Shown: positions 39,582-45,553 of the stretch, piece after piece
Layout: each line of letters begins with the position of its first letter
Numbering within the stretch: position 1 is the first letter of the stretch
Origin: a beta proteobacterium AAP51
GTDB lineage: Bacteria; Pseudomonadota; Gammaproteobacteria; Burkholderiales; Burkholderiaceae_C
Assembly (NCBI GenBank): GCA_001295905.1
Contig: LJHT01000064.1
Coordinates: forward strand, 1 to 64,000
Direction: 5' to 3'
Length of the DNA stretch: 64,000 nt
Notes under the pieces: generated by a model
Told to the model about the DNA's origin: nothing
What the model saw: the letters and a program-made list of their open reading frames with translations, nothing else
The model's database searches: none
Position numbers and translations under genes: made by a program

Positions 39582-39718
39582 TGGCAGCGGCGCTTGGATT
39601 GCTCGCTGCGCTCGGCCTTCGGCCCGTTGCTGCGCAACGTCCTGCCGCGTTCGCGGCTGAGCGAACCAAGGTCCCCAGCTTCAAAGGCTGGTGTCTGAGG
39701 CCACTCGACTACACCGCA
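39582..39718 (-). tRNA. tRNA-Gln (TTG) interrupted by a 61-nt insertion in the T-loop
   Basis: Acceptor TGCGGTG pairs with CGCCGCT (weak T1-T72 pair, as in Gln tRNAs), discriminator G73 and encoded CCA. The anticodon stem CCAGC/GCTGG encloses CTTTGAA (anticodon TTG). The T-stem CTTGG/CCAAG is perfect, but the T-loop TTCG|AAT is split by 61 nt (39601-39661). Without the insertion the gene is a normal 76-nt tRNA. The pairing of both stems across the insertion shows that the two parts belong together. Confidence 0.85.
39601..39661. repeat. Hairpin-rich 61-bp insertion inside tRNA-Gln
   Basis: The insert consists of three consecutive small palindromes, GGCC-ttc-GGCC, CGTTGC-tgc-GCAACG and CCGCG-tt-CGCGG. 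At the ends, GCTC (39601-39604) faces GAGC (39659-39662, the last base being the shared junction C). It has no coding capacity and no known intron core. It resembles a REP/palindromic unit that inserted between positions 57 and 58 of the tRNA. Confidence 0.7.
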
Positions 39719-39789
39719 TCTGATTGCCTGGGGCGTGCGCGCCAAAGGTGAAGCTCTACAGCCGCGTCATCGCCGGTAGTGATGGCGGT

Positions 39790-40006
39790 TCACGCCGTCG
39801 AAAGCCACCTCTTCGCATGCAGCAGTGCTTGAAACAACCTCGCAGCGCCCCATGGGCATGGATCGTTGCGGCCGAGCTTCTCGGTCAACTCTTTGGTACC
39901 CCTTACGACGCGGTCTCCGCGCTTGACCCCCGTCTCAGACGGGAAGCCCTTGCGTCGCTTGCTCGTGACCTCGAAAGCACACGTCGTCTTCACCGATCGG
40001 TTTCAT
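39790..40006 (-). pseudogene. Small degenerate SEC-C-motif gene within the tRNA array
   Basis: A perfect AGGAGG (minus strand, 40013-40018) precedes an ATG at 40006 ([20 protein letters not shown], then stop). The next frame carries on with [37 protein letters not shown], and the third frame with KHCCM. GRNDPCPxG...KxCCx is the SEC-C zinc motif. Read together this looks like a SEC-C protein of about 70 residues broken by two frameshifts. Confidence 0.45.
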
Positions 40007-40034
40007 GGCGCACCTCCTGTGCTGTGGATGGAAC

Positions 40035-40109
40035 TGGTCGTCCGGGGTGGGCACGATCCACCGACCTTTGCCTTATGAAGGCGCCGCTATACCGCTGAGC
40101 TACCGGACT
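40035..40109 (-). tRNA. tRNA-Met-like (CAT), degenerate
   Basis: Acceptor AGTCCGG/CCGGACG (A1-G72 mismatch), discriminator A and encoded CCA. The anticodon loop TTCATAA gives CAT. Only three of five anticodon-stem pairs form, and the T-loop is ATCGTGC rather than TTCGANN. It could be Met or a lysidine-modified Ile tRNA in origin, and is possibly non-functional. Confidence 0.7.
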
Positions 40110-40186
40110 GCTGCCCTGCCGCAGGACGCGGCAGGCGTTTACGCCGTCCACGCCCGCGCAGGCGGGCATGGAGCCGCGGCGTTCAC

Positions 40187-40269
40187 TCCCCTCGGTCCGA
40201 GTCGAACGGACATGCCCTGCGGGCCCCGGTTTCTGAGACCGGTGCGTCTGCCTGTTCCGCCACGAGGGG
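40187..40269 (-). tRNA. tRNA-Leu (CAG)
   Basis: Class II tRNA with a long variable arm. Acceptor CCCCTCG/CGAGGGG, anticodon stem CCGGT/ACCGG around CTCAGAA (CAG), T-arm GTCCG-TTCGACT-CGGAC, discriminator A. The next three bases are GTG, so CCA is not encoded. Confidence 0.8.
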
Positions 40270-40276
40270 GTTATGC

Positions 40277-40352
40277 TGGTGCGTTGCCAGGGGCTTGAAC
40301 CCTGACACGCCGGGTTAAGAGCCCGGTACTCTGCCGCTCGAGTTCGCGACGC
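40277..40352 (-). tRNA. tRNA-Lys (CTT)
   Basis: Acceptor GCGTCGC/GCAACGC with one C-A mismatch, D-stem ACTC/GAGT, anticodon stem CCGGG/CCCGG around CTCTTAA (CTT), T-arm CAGGG-TTCAAGC-CCCTG, A73 and encoded CCA. Position 8 is G instead of the near-universal T, an oddity. Confidence 0.82.
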
Positions 40353-40374
40353 ATTAATGGGGCATGTGCTTGGG

Positions 40375-40445
40375 GGTGACCGGCCGGAGTCGAACCGGCA
40401 CCAGCGGGTTCACAGCCCACGGCTCTGCCATTGAGCTACGGCCAC
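40375..40445 (-). tRNA. tRNA-His (GTG)
   Basis: Acceptor GTGGCCG/CGGTCAC, D-stem GCTC/GAGC, anticodon stem GTGGG/CCCGC around CTGTGAA (GTG), T-arm GCCGG-TTCGACT-CCGGC. C73 is followed by CCCA rather than exact CCA, and the genomic base at -1 is T, so the His-specific G-1 would have to be added afterwards or is lost. Confidence 0.8.
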
Positions 40446-40466
40446 ACCCAAGCACACACTTGAACC

Positions 40467-40565
40467 TGGTCTCGGTGGCAGGTCTCGAACCGTCATCGGC
40501 TCCTCCGCCCGCCGATGACCCTCGTGATCCCAAATCACCCGCGCTGCCTACTGCGCCACACCGAG
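40467..40565 (-). tRNA. tRNA-Pro (TGG) with a hairpin insertion
   Basis: Acceptor CTCGGTG/CACCGAG is perfect, A73 and encoded CCA. D-stem GCGC/GCGC. The anticodon loop TTTGGGA gives TGG. Between the variable region and the T-loop lies a 28-nt hairpin with 9-bp arms (GTCATCGGC/GCCGATGAC, 40492-40519). The 5' strand of the T-stem is reduced to GG before TTCGAGA-CCTGC, so the insertion disrupted the T-stem. Confidence 0.75.
40492..40519. repeat. 28-bp palindromic insertion inside tRNA-Pro
   Basis: Perfect 9-bp inverted repeat GTCATCGGC/GCCGATGAC with a 10-nt loop. It sits where the variable loop and 5' T-stem should be, and differs in sequence from the tRNA-Gln insertion. Confidence 0.7.
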
Positions 40566-40572
40566 ATGAATC

Positions 40573-40648
40573 TGGCTCCCCGACGTGGCTTCGAACCACG
40601 GACCTCCTGGTTAACAGCCAGGCGCTCTGCCATCTGCGCTATCGGGGA
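40573..40648 (-). tRNA. tRNA-Asn (GTT)
   Basis: Canonical 76-nt cloverleaf: acceptor TCCCCGA/TCGGGGA, D-stem GCGC/GCGC, anticodon stem CCTGG/CCAGG around CTGTTAA (GTT), T-arm CGTGG-TTCGAAG-CCACG, G73 (Asn identity) and encoded CCA. Confidence 0.92.
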
Positions 40649-40655
40649 ACTGAAC

Positions 40656-40731
40656 TGGCGCCTCGTGCGGGAGTCGAACCCGCGGCTTCCGGCTAGACAG
40701 GCCGGCACTCTGACCACTGAGTTAACGAAGC
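40656..40731 (-). tRNA. tRNA-Asp (GTC)
   Basis: Acceptor GCTTCGT/ACGAGGC, D-stem ACTC/GAGT, anticodon stem CCGGC/GCCGG around CTGTCTA (GTC), T-arm GCGGG-TTCGACT-CCCGC, G73 (the Asp discriminator) and encoded CCA. Confidence 0.92.
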
Positions 40732-40741
40732 GACGTTGCGT

Positions 40742-40820
40742 TGGTGGAGGTGACAGGGTTCGAACCTGCAGCCTGCCGCTTGCAAGGCGGCTGCTCTACC
40801 GGGTGCTGAGCTACACCCCC
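40742..40820 (-). tRNA. tRNA-Ala (TGC)
   Basis: Acceptor GGGGGTG/CACCTCC includes the G3-T70 wobble pair that specifies alanine. D-stem GCTC/GAGC with an enlarged D-loop, anticodon stem GCCGC/GCGGC around CTTGCAA (TGC), T-arm GCAGG-TTCGAAC-CCTGT, A73 and encoded CCA. Confidence 0.92.
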
Positions 40821-40913
40821 ACTGAAATCCATCCGGTCACGGGTTCCGGCGCCGCCCTATCGTTGCGGCCGATTTCCACCCCGAAGCGTGAGCTCCACGG
40901 GGTTCCTGTTGTC

Positions 40914-40990
40914 TGGCGTCGCGTGCGGGATTCGAACCCGCGTCCCCACCTTGAAAGAGTGGTGTCCTCGGCCGTCTAGACGAACGCGAC
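40914..40990 (-). tRNA. tRNA-Glu (TTC)
   Basis: Acceptor GTCGCGT/ACGCGAC is perfect. The anticodon stem CCACT/GGTGG (one wobble pair) encloses CTTTCAA (TTC). T-arm GCGGG-TTCGAAT-CCCGC, G73 and encoded CCA. Confidence 0.9.
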
Positions 40991-41133
40991 AGAGATCCAC
41001 TTCGGCTGTGCCCGAGCGCGAGCGTCCCGTCGGACGTGGTGTCTCGCTGCACGGGGCCTGATCAATGACCACGCACATCCCGCGCCGCCAACACCATGTC
41101 ATGCGGCTACGGAGTGCAAGGACACACCCGAAG

Positions 41134-41209
41134 TGGAGCGAATGACGGGTCTCGAACCCGTGTCTTGGCCACAAGCGTGGCCTTGCTCTGCCTATTGAGC
41201 TACATCCGC
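41134..41209 (-). tRNA. tRNA of undetermined isotype (Gly-like body, abnormal anticodon arm)
   Basis: Acceptor GCGGATG/CATTCGC, D-stem GCTC/GAGC, T-arm ACGGG-TTCGAGA-CCCGT, T73 and encoded CCA are all regular; T73 with a GCGG start is most like tRNA-Gly. The anticodon region AAGGCCACGCTTGTGGCC folds as GGCCAC/GTGGCC with only a 4-nt loop (GCTT), so no normal 7-nt loop or anticodon can be read. It is the first tRNA downstream of the leader. Confidence 0.75.
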
Positions 41210-41261
41210 AAAAGGTGCAAGGCATGCCGTCGGCCAGTACCGGGGCTGCCTTGCGGCAACT

Positions 41262-41290
41262 TGTTAAAGAGCGGCCACCGCAAGCGGTGG
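41262..41290 (-). promoter_or_regulatory. boxB-like hairpin and boxA antitermination motif upstream of the tRNA array
   Basis: On the minus strand, a hairpin CCACCGC-TT-GCGGTGG (41275-41290) is followed within 3 nt by GCTCTTTAACA (41262-41272), which matches the rrn boxA bound by NusB/S10. The order hairpin-boxA, 53 bp before the first tRNA, mirrors rRNA operon leaders and implies Nus-factor antitermination through the array. Confidence 0.7.
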
Positions 41291-41351
41291 AGCGATCCAT
41301 CGATCGCTGGCCTGTGCCGATGCGCAGGCCGGTTGAAGCCAGAAATGAAAA

Positions 41352-41380
41352 GGGCCCGGATCCTTTCGGCATCCGGGCCC
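41352..41380 (-). terminator. Strong hairpin with T-rich tail upstream of the boxA leader
   Basis: GGGCCCGGAT (41352-41361) pairs with ATCCGGGCCC (41371-41380), a perfect 10-bp stem. On the minus strand it is followed by CCCTTTTCATTTC-type T-rich sequence, consistent with a Rho-independent terminator. It would either insulate the array from upstream minus-strand transcription or form part of its leader. The flanking 41381-41653 contains no supported gene; one 60-codon minus frame (41591-41409) is possible but weak. Confidence 0.6.
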
Positions 41381-41653
41381 CTGCGAACAGAGCTTGGAGG
41401 GTGCGCAGCTAGGCGCTTCCCTCTCCCGGATGCACTCGACCCTCGTTCCGATCAAGCTGGTGCCAGCTTGTCGGGAAGACCTCGTGCGTGGCTGCGCCAC
41501 AGGCGCCCAGCGATCCCATCGCCGCAGCACGTGCGAACGCGACCAAACCCTGCATGGGTCGGGTGGTTCTGAAGACGTGGCGGGATTTCACGATGGGGTC
41601 CTTGAAAAACTTGACGCTCGATATGAGCGGCTTGGGGTACGACGGGGCGGACT

Positions 41654-41668
41654 GTAAATAGTCTTTAC
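41654..41668. promoter_or_regulatory. Operator-like inverted repeat upstream of the repressor gene
   Basis: GTAAA-tagtc-TTTAC is a perfect inverted repeat, 60 bp upstream of the repressor start and between it and the divergent tRNA array leader. It could serve both directions. Confidence 0.45.
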
Positions 41669-41728
41669 TCCATCGTCAACCCCCTGAGACAATGACGAAT
41701 CGAAATCGTTGCATCAGGCACAAGAACA

Positions 41729-42100
41729 GTGGTCAACACCACCGTCACCCGAAGACTCAACGCGCTGACACTCTTCCAGGCCTTTGCCGAGCAGGCACTG
41801 GCCCGTGGGGCCTCACCCAAAGGGCTGGAGCAGGCCTTCGCGGCCGCGTTGGAGATCTCACCCAGCATGTGGAGCCAGATCAAGTCGTCGCGACCGATTG
41901 GCGACAAGCTGGCTAGGCAGATCGAGCAGCACCAGGGCAAGCCTGCAGGGTGGTTGGACGAGGCCCGCGAGAACACTTCACCGACGGCTGCGGAGAAGGC
42001 GCTGATGGAACTGGCGCTCGCCGCTTGGCGATCAACCAACAGCGCTGGACGCAAAGCCCTCCGCGCGCATCTTGAAGCCGTGATCGCCCGTGCGCCGTGA
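41729..42100 (+). CDS. Cro/CI-like DNA-binding protein
   Basis: This 123-residue protein has a helix-turn-helix-like core (LEQAFAAALEISPSMWSQIKSSRPIGDKLARQIEQHQGKPAGWLDE), a pattern known from small regulators in Burkholderiales. The C-terminal 40 residues are helical. The start is GTG 41729 (MVNTTVTRR). A 47-codon GTG-initiated frame (42090-42233) overlaps its end and may be a small companion gene, but shows no motif. It diverges from the tRNA array leader and is the only candidate local regulator. Confidence 0.75.
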   Translation: MVNTTVTRRLNALTLFQAFAEQALARGASPKGLEQAFAAALEISPSMWSQIKSSRPIGDKLARQIEQHQGKPAGWLDEARENTSPTAAEKALMELALAAWRSTNSAGRKALRAHLEAVIARAP

Positions 42101-42325
42101 CGACCTGTTCGAGCCTCGTCGTGCGTTCGAGCTAGGGCTGACCGTGGAGACACATCCGCTCTGGCTCGCGCCGCGAACGGCTTCTACCGCGTATCGCGAA
42201 GGGCTCGAATCGGCCAGCTCCTGTCGTTCGTGACGGTCGGCCTTCGGGAATTGCAGAGTGATATCGAAGTCATCGGCATGTACCGCTGATACGTTGGGCG
42301 TCAGCTGACGAGTGCGTCGAGGTTT

Positions 42326-44746
42326 TCACCAGGAGCGTTCAAGGATGAGACCGATGATGGGAAGCGCTTCGCCCTCATCTGCGACGTTGACGCCGCGCCT
42401 AGGATCGAACTCCCGCGAGCCGCCGCTCGGCCCGCCATAGACGTTGATCACGTCCAAGAACCCGACCAGGTCCACCGGGCCGAGATTACGGCGGTAGTCG
42501 ACGCGGACATTGAGCGCATGAAGATTGTCGAGCCGAAGCGCATTGCGACGCGTCAGCTCCTTCGAGTACCGAAGCGGCTGACCCGGCCCCAGCACGTCGC
42601 TGTTGATGGTGAAGTCGTCCGTCGGCCGCCCGCTCGCCCATTTCCAGCGCGCACCTACCTTCCAGCGCTCGTTGAACTGCCAACTGCCGCCGATAGAGAA
42701 GAAGTGCTTGCGGTTGAAGTCGGCGTCGTAGTCACCGAGTCCATCCTTGTCGTTGAGGCGCGCCTTGTTGAACGCGTACACGACACTCCCGGACCAGCCC
42801 CCCGCGTAGCGCCGCGACAGAACGACATCCAGACCCAGGTTGGTGCCCGAGCCGTCATTGGTGACACGCCCACTCGTGCGCTCCTGGTCGACGACCAGAC
42901 GCTCCAACCGCTGGTAGTAGGGCTCGACGAGCAGCGACCAGTTCCTGTCGAAGAACTGCTCTAGGCCGACACTCAGGTGCGTGACGCGCTCGCTCTTGAT
43001 GCCGAAGTTCTGCGGGTTGGCGGCGCGGACGAGGAAACGGGGCGACTGGTAGAACACGCCTGCCGCTGCCGACAGCCGCGTACCCGACTCCAGGAGCCAG
43101 TTCGCCGCCAGCCGGGGGGACACCAGAGATTCGTCCGAGAAGCCATCGCGGTCGTAGCGAAGCCCTGCCCTCAGGTTCCAGGCCTCGAACTTGAAGACCT
43201 GCTCGCCGTAGACGGCGGCGCTGGTCTTCCTGGCGTCGTAGACCGAGTTCACGCGGTCCGGCGTCAGCGTGATGTAGTTCTGGCCGGCCGGGCGCGGGTC
43301 GGTCGCTCGATAGACAAACCGGTCCCAATCCTCCCGCAGGCGCGTCGAGTACGCGACGTCGGTCTGCCAGACGCGCAGCCCGGCCGAACCCTGCCCGAGT
43401 CGATTGCCGAACACGTAGTCGCTTTGCCAGCCAGCTTCGGTTTCGTTCTCGATAACGGTCAACAGGCGTTCGCGCACCGGCACATCCCGCGCCGGGGTGC
43501 CCTTTGGCACGAGGTCCGGGTAGGCCTCACCTTCCGCTGAGGTCTTCTTGCTCGCGCGGCGGTAGACCTGATGGGTCCATCGGCTCTCTGCGTCGGCGCG
43601 GCGGCGCCAGGTCAGCCCCACCAGGGACAGGTCCTGCCGGGTTTCGATCAGCGACACGTCCTCGAAGTTGGGCGAGGCGAGCGCGTTCTCGACATTGCGC
43701 GTGTATCGCTCAGGCGCATGGATGCCCAGGAACTCGATCTTGTTGTCGGCATCGAGCGAGGTCACCGTCTTGAGCACGATGTCGGTCAGCTTCGGCTGGC
43801 CGATGTCCAACTCCTCGATCGTCCTGAAGACACGACCGAAGTCGAACTGGCGCGCGGTGAAATACATCGTCGTGCGATCGTGGATGTAGCTGGGCCCCTC
43901 GTAGCTGAACTCGAGCCCTGCGATGTCCAACCGCAGGCTTGCGCTCGGCGTCGGGCTGCCGCCGGCAACGCCGAGCTTCAACAGGGAACCAGAGCGGCCC
44001 CCGTACGCGGCACTCCAACCGCCGGGCGAGAACTCCGCACTGGCAATGGAGTTCGGCGCGAAGATCGAGTAGCGCCCACCGCCACCAACGTCCTCCTCCT
44101 CGCCGACGGTCTGGTCGAAGTGAACCACGCGGTCCAGGGGCAGGCCGTCGACCAGGATGAGGTTGTCGCGCGGGCCACGGCCGCGCACCGAGAAGCTGGC
44201 GAACTCGCCGTCGGGGATCAGCCCGGGCAGCCCGTCGAGCGCCCGCAGCACATCGCTGCCCGTCCCCGGGGCACTGCGCAGTTCCTCCCGGTTCAGCAAG
44301 GTGTTGCTCGCTGCGCCGTACGGATCGGCGATCTGCGCGCGGCCCACGATCACGACCTTCTGCGCGGTCTCGGGGAGGGCGAGCATTTCCAGGTTCAGTG
44401 GCGTCACTTTGCGGGCCACCACGCGCACGTCGGGCTCGCTGACGGCGATCCGTCCAGGGCCGTCTGCCGCGACCGCGTAAAGGCCCGCATCCAGACCCGT
44501 CACATCGACCGTTCCGTTGGACTCCGTGCGACGGGTGATGACCCTGCCGGCGCGATCGGTAACGGTCACGGTCACGCCCTCCAGCGGCCGCTGCGTCTCC
44601 TTGCTGGCGACCGAGATGCGCAAGCCACCGCCATCGCCTTGTGCCGACGCGACAGGCGATGCGCAGAACATCAGCAGGCCCACGAAGAGGCCGAGGATTC
44701 GCTCCATGCGGTTGACGCAGTTGCGTAAGGCGTTGGTCGATGCCAT
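42326..44746 (-). CDS. TonB-dependent outer-membrane receptor with N-terminal carboxypeptidase-like domain
   Basis: This 806-residue receptor has a signal peptide (ILGLFVGLLMFCASPVASAQ). Next comes a CarboxypepD_reg-like beta domain (RISVASKETQRPLEGVTVTVTDRAGRVITRRTESNGTVDV, about residues 45-110), a plug domain (NTLLNREELRSAPGTGSDVLRALDGLPGLI...SFSVRGRGPRDNLILVDGLPLDR), and a beta barrel ending with ILERSW. This is the Oar/SusC-like domain order, involved in uptake of a large or unusual ligand. It is divergent from an OmpR/HK pair that may regulate it. The start at 44746 is used; 44707 is a possible shorter start. Confidence 0.88.
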   Translation of the reverse strand: MASTNALRNCVNRMERILGLFVGLLMFCASPVASAQGDGGGLRISVASKETQRPLEGVTVTVTDRAGRVITRRTESNGTVDVTGLDAGLYAVAADGPGRIAVSEPDVRVVARKVTPLNLEMLALPETAQKVVIVGRAQIADPYGAASNTLLNREELRSAPGTGSDVLRALDGLPGLIPDGEFASFSVRGRGPRDNLILVDGLPLDRVVHFDQTVGEEEDVGGGGRYSIFAPNSIASAEFSPGGWSAAYGGRSGSLLKLGVAGGSPTPSASLRLDIAGLEFSYEGPSYIHDRTTMYFTARQFDFGRVFRTIEELDIGQPKLTDIVLKTVTSLDADNKIEFLGIHAPERYTRNVENALASPNFEDVSLIETRQDLSLVGLTWRRRADAESRWTHQVYRRASKKTSAEGEAYPDLVPKGTPARDVPVRERLLTVIENETEAGWQSDYVFGNRLGQGSAGLRVWQTDVAYSTRLREDWDRFVYRATDPRPAGQNYITLTPDRVNSVYDARKTSAAVYGEQVFKFEAWNLRAGLRYDRDGFSDESLVSPRLAANWLLESGTRLSAAAGVFYQSPRFLVRAANPQNFGIKSERVTHLSVGLEQFFDRNWSLLVEPYYQRLERLVVDQERTSGRVTNDGSGTNLGLDVVLSRRYAGGWSGSVVYAFNKARLNDKDGLGDYDADFNRKHFFSIGGSWQFNERWKVGARWKWASGRPTDDFTINSDVLGPGQPLRYSKELTRRNALRLDNLHALNVRVDYRRNLGPVDLVGFLDVINVYGGPSGGSREFDPRRGVNVADEGEALPIIGLILERSW

Positions 44747-44884
44747 GGGTGCCGATGAGGGGTTGGACAGTTCGGCTGATCCTAGGATGCGCCCTGTGAA
44801 CCAAACGTCACACGGCACGGCGTTGTCACTCCAACCGCGGCCCTACCATCGGGCCCTCGTCGCCGTCGCCGTCGCCATATCGCC

Positions 44885-45553
44885 ATGCGCATCCTCTTGC
44901 TCGAAGACAGCCTGGCACTGGCGGGTGCCGTGTCGGACTACCTGGAGCTGCAGGGCTGTACGGTCGACCTGGCCTTCGATGGACAGGCTTGCCTCGATCT
45001 GGTGAACGTGGCGCGATTCGATGCCTACGTTCTCGACGTGGCTGTTCCAGGCATCAACGGGCTGGACGTCTGCGAGCACCTGCGCACCCAGATGCGCGAC
45101 GACACACCCGTGATCTTCCTGACCGCACGCGACACGCTGCAGGACAAGAAGGCGGGCTTCGCGCGCGGCGCGGACGACTACCTGGTGAAGCCGTTCGAGA
45201 TGGAGGAACTGCTCCTTCGCCTGCAGGCACTTACGGCCAGAGGGCGGCGACCCCAGGTGTCGACCCAGGTGCTGGGCGACGTCATCCTCGACCACGCGGC
45301 AGGCATCGTGCTGCGCAACGGCCGGCGCATCAGGCTTCACGAGCTGCAGTGGCGGGTGCTGAAGCTCCTGGCTACCCGTTCACCGCTTACCGTGGAGCGC
45401 GGCGTCCTCGAGAAGGAGCTGTGGGGTGACAGCGTTCCGGACAGCGACGCGTTGCGGACCCACATTTACCGACTGCGCAGTGCGCTGACCGTCACCGGGG
45501 AGCGCGAGTTGATTGAGACAGTCCACGGCAAGGGGTGGCGCTTTGTCCGGTGA
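44885..45553 (+). CDS. OmpR-family response regulator
   Basis: This 222-residue protein has a receiver domain (acidic EDS, phospho-Asp in AYVLDVAVPGINGLD, Lys in LVKPFEMEELL) and a winged-helix OmpR-type DNA-binding domain (IRLHELQWRVLKLLA...LWGDSVPDSDALRTHIYRLRSAL...VHGKGWRFVR). It overlaps the sensor kinase gene by 11 bases and is divergent from the TonB receptor, its most likely target. Confidence 0.93.
   Translation: MRILLLEDSLALAGAVSDYLELQGCTVDLAFDGQACLDLVNVARFDAYVLDVAVPGINGLDVCEHLRTQMRDDTPVIFLTARDTLQDKKAGFARGADDYLVKPFEMEELLLRLQALTARGRRPQVSTQVLGDVILDHAAGIVLRNGRRIRLHELQWRVLKLLATRSPLTVERGVLEKELWGDSVPDSDALRTHIYRLRSALTVTGERELIETVHGKGWRFVR

Noticed and set aside
40821..40913. Additional tRNA genes in the larger gaps of the array (also 40110-40186 and 40991-41133)
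   Set aside because: No T-arm consensus with matching acceptor strands could be folded in these gaps on either strand.
39494..41209. CRISPR array
   Set aside because: The regular spacing of similar sequences comes from conserved tRNA T-arms (GGTTCGA...); the units are about 75 nt with different sequences, not short identical repeats with spacers.
41409..41591. 60-codon minus-strand gene upstream of the tRNA array
   Set aside because: It has a weak Shine-Dalgarno and is followed by a terminator-like hairpin, but shows no motif and the translation is unremarkable; not supported well enough to list.
42090..42233. 47-codon gene overlapping the end of the Cro/CI-like regulator
   Set aside because: GTG start with overlap fits a coupled gene, but there is no motif or ribosome-binding site; mentioned only with the regulator.
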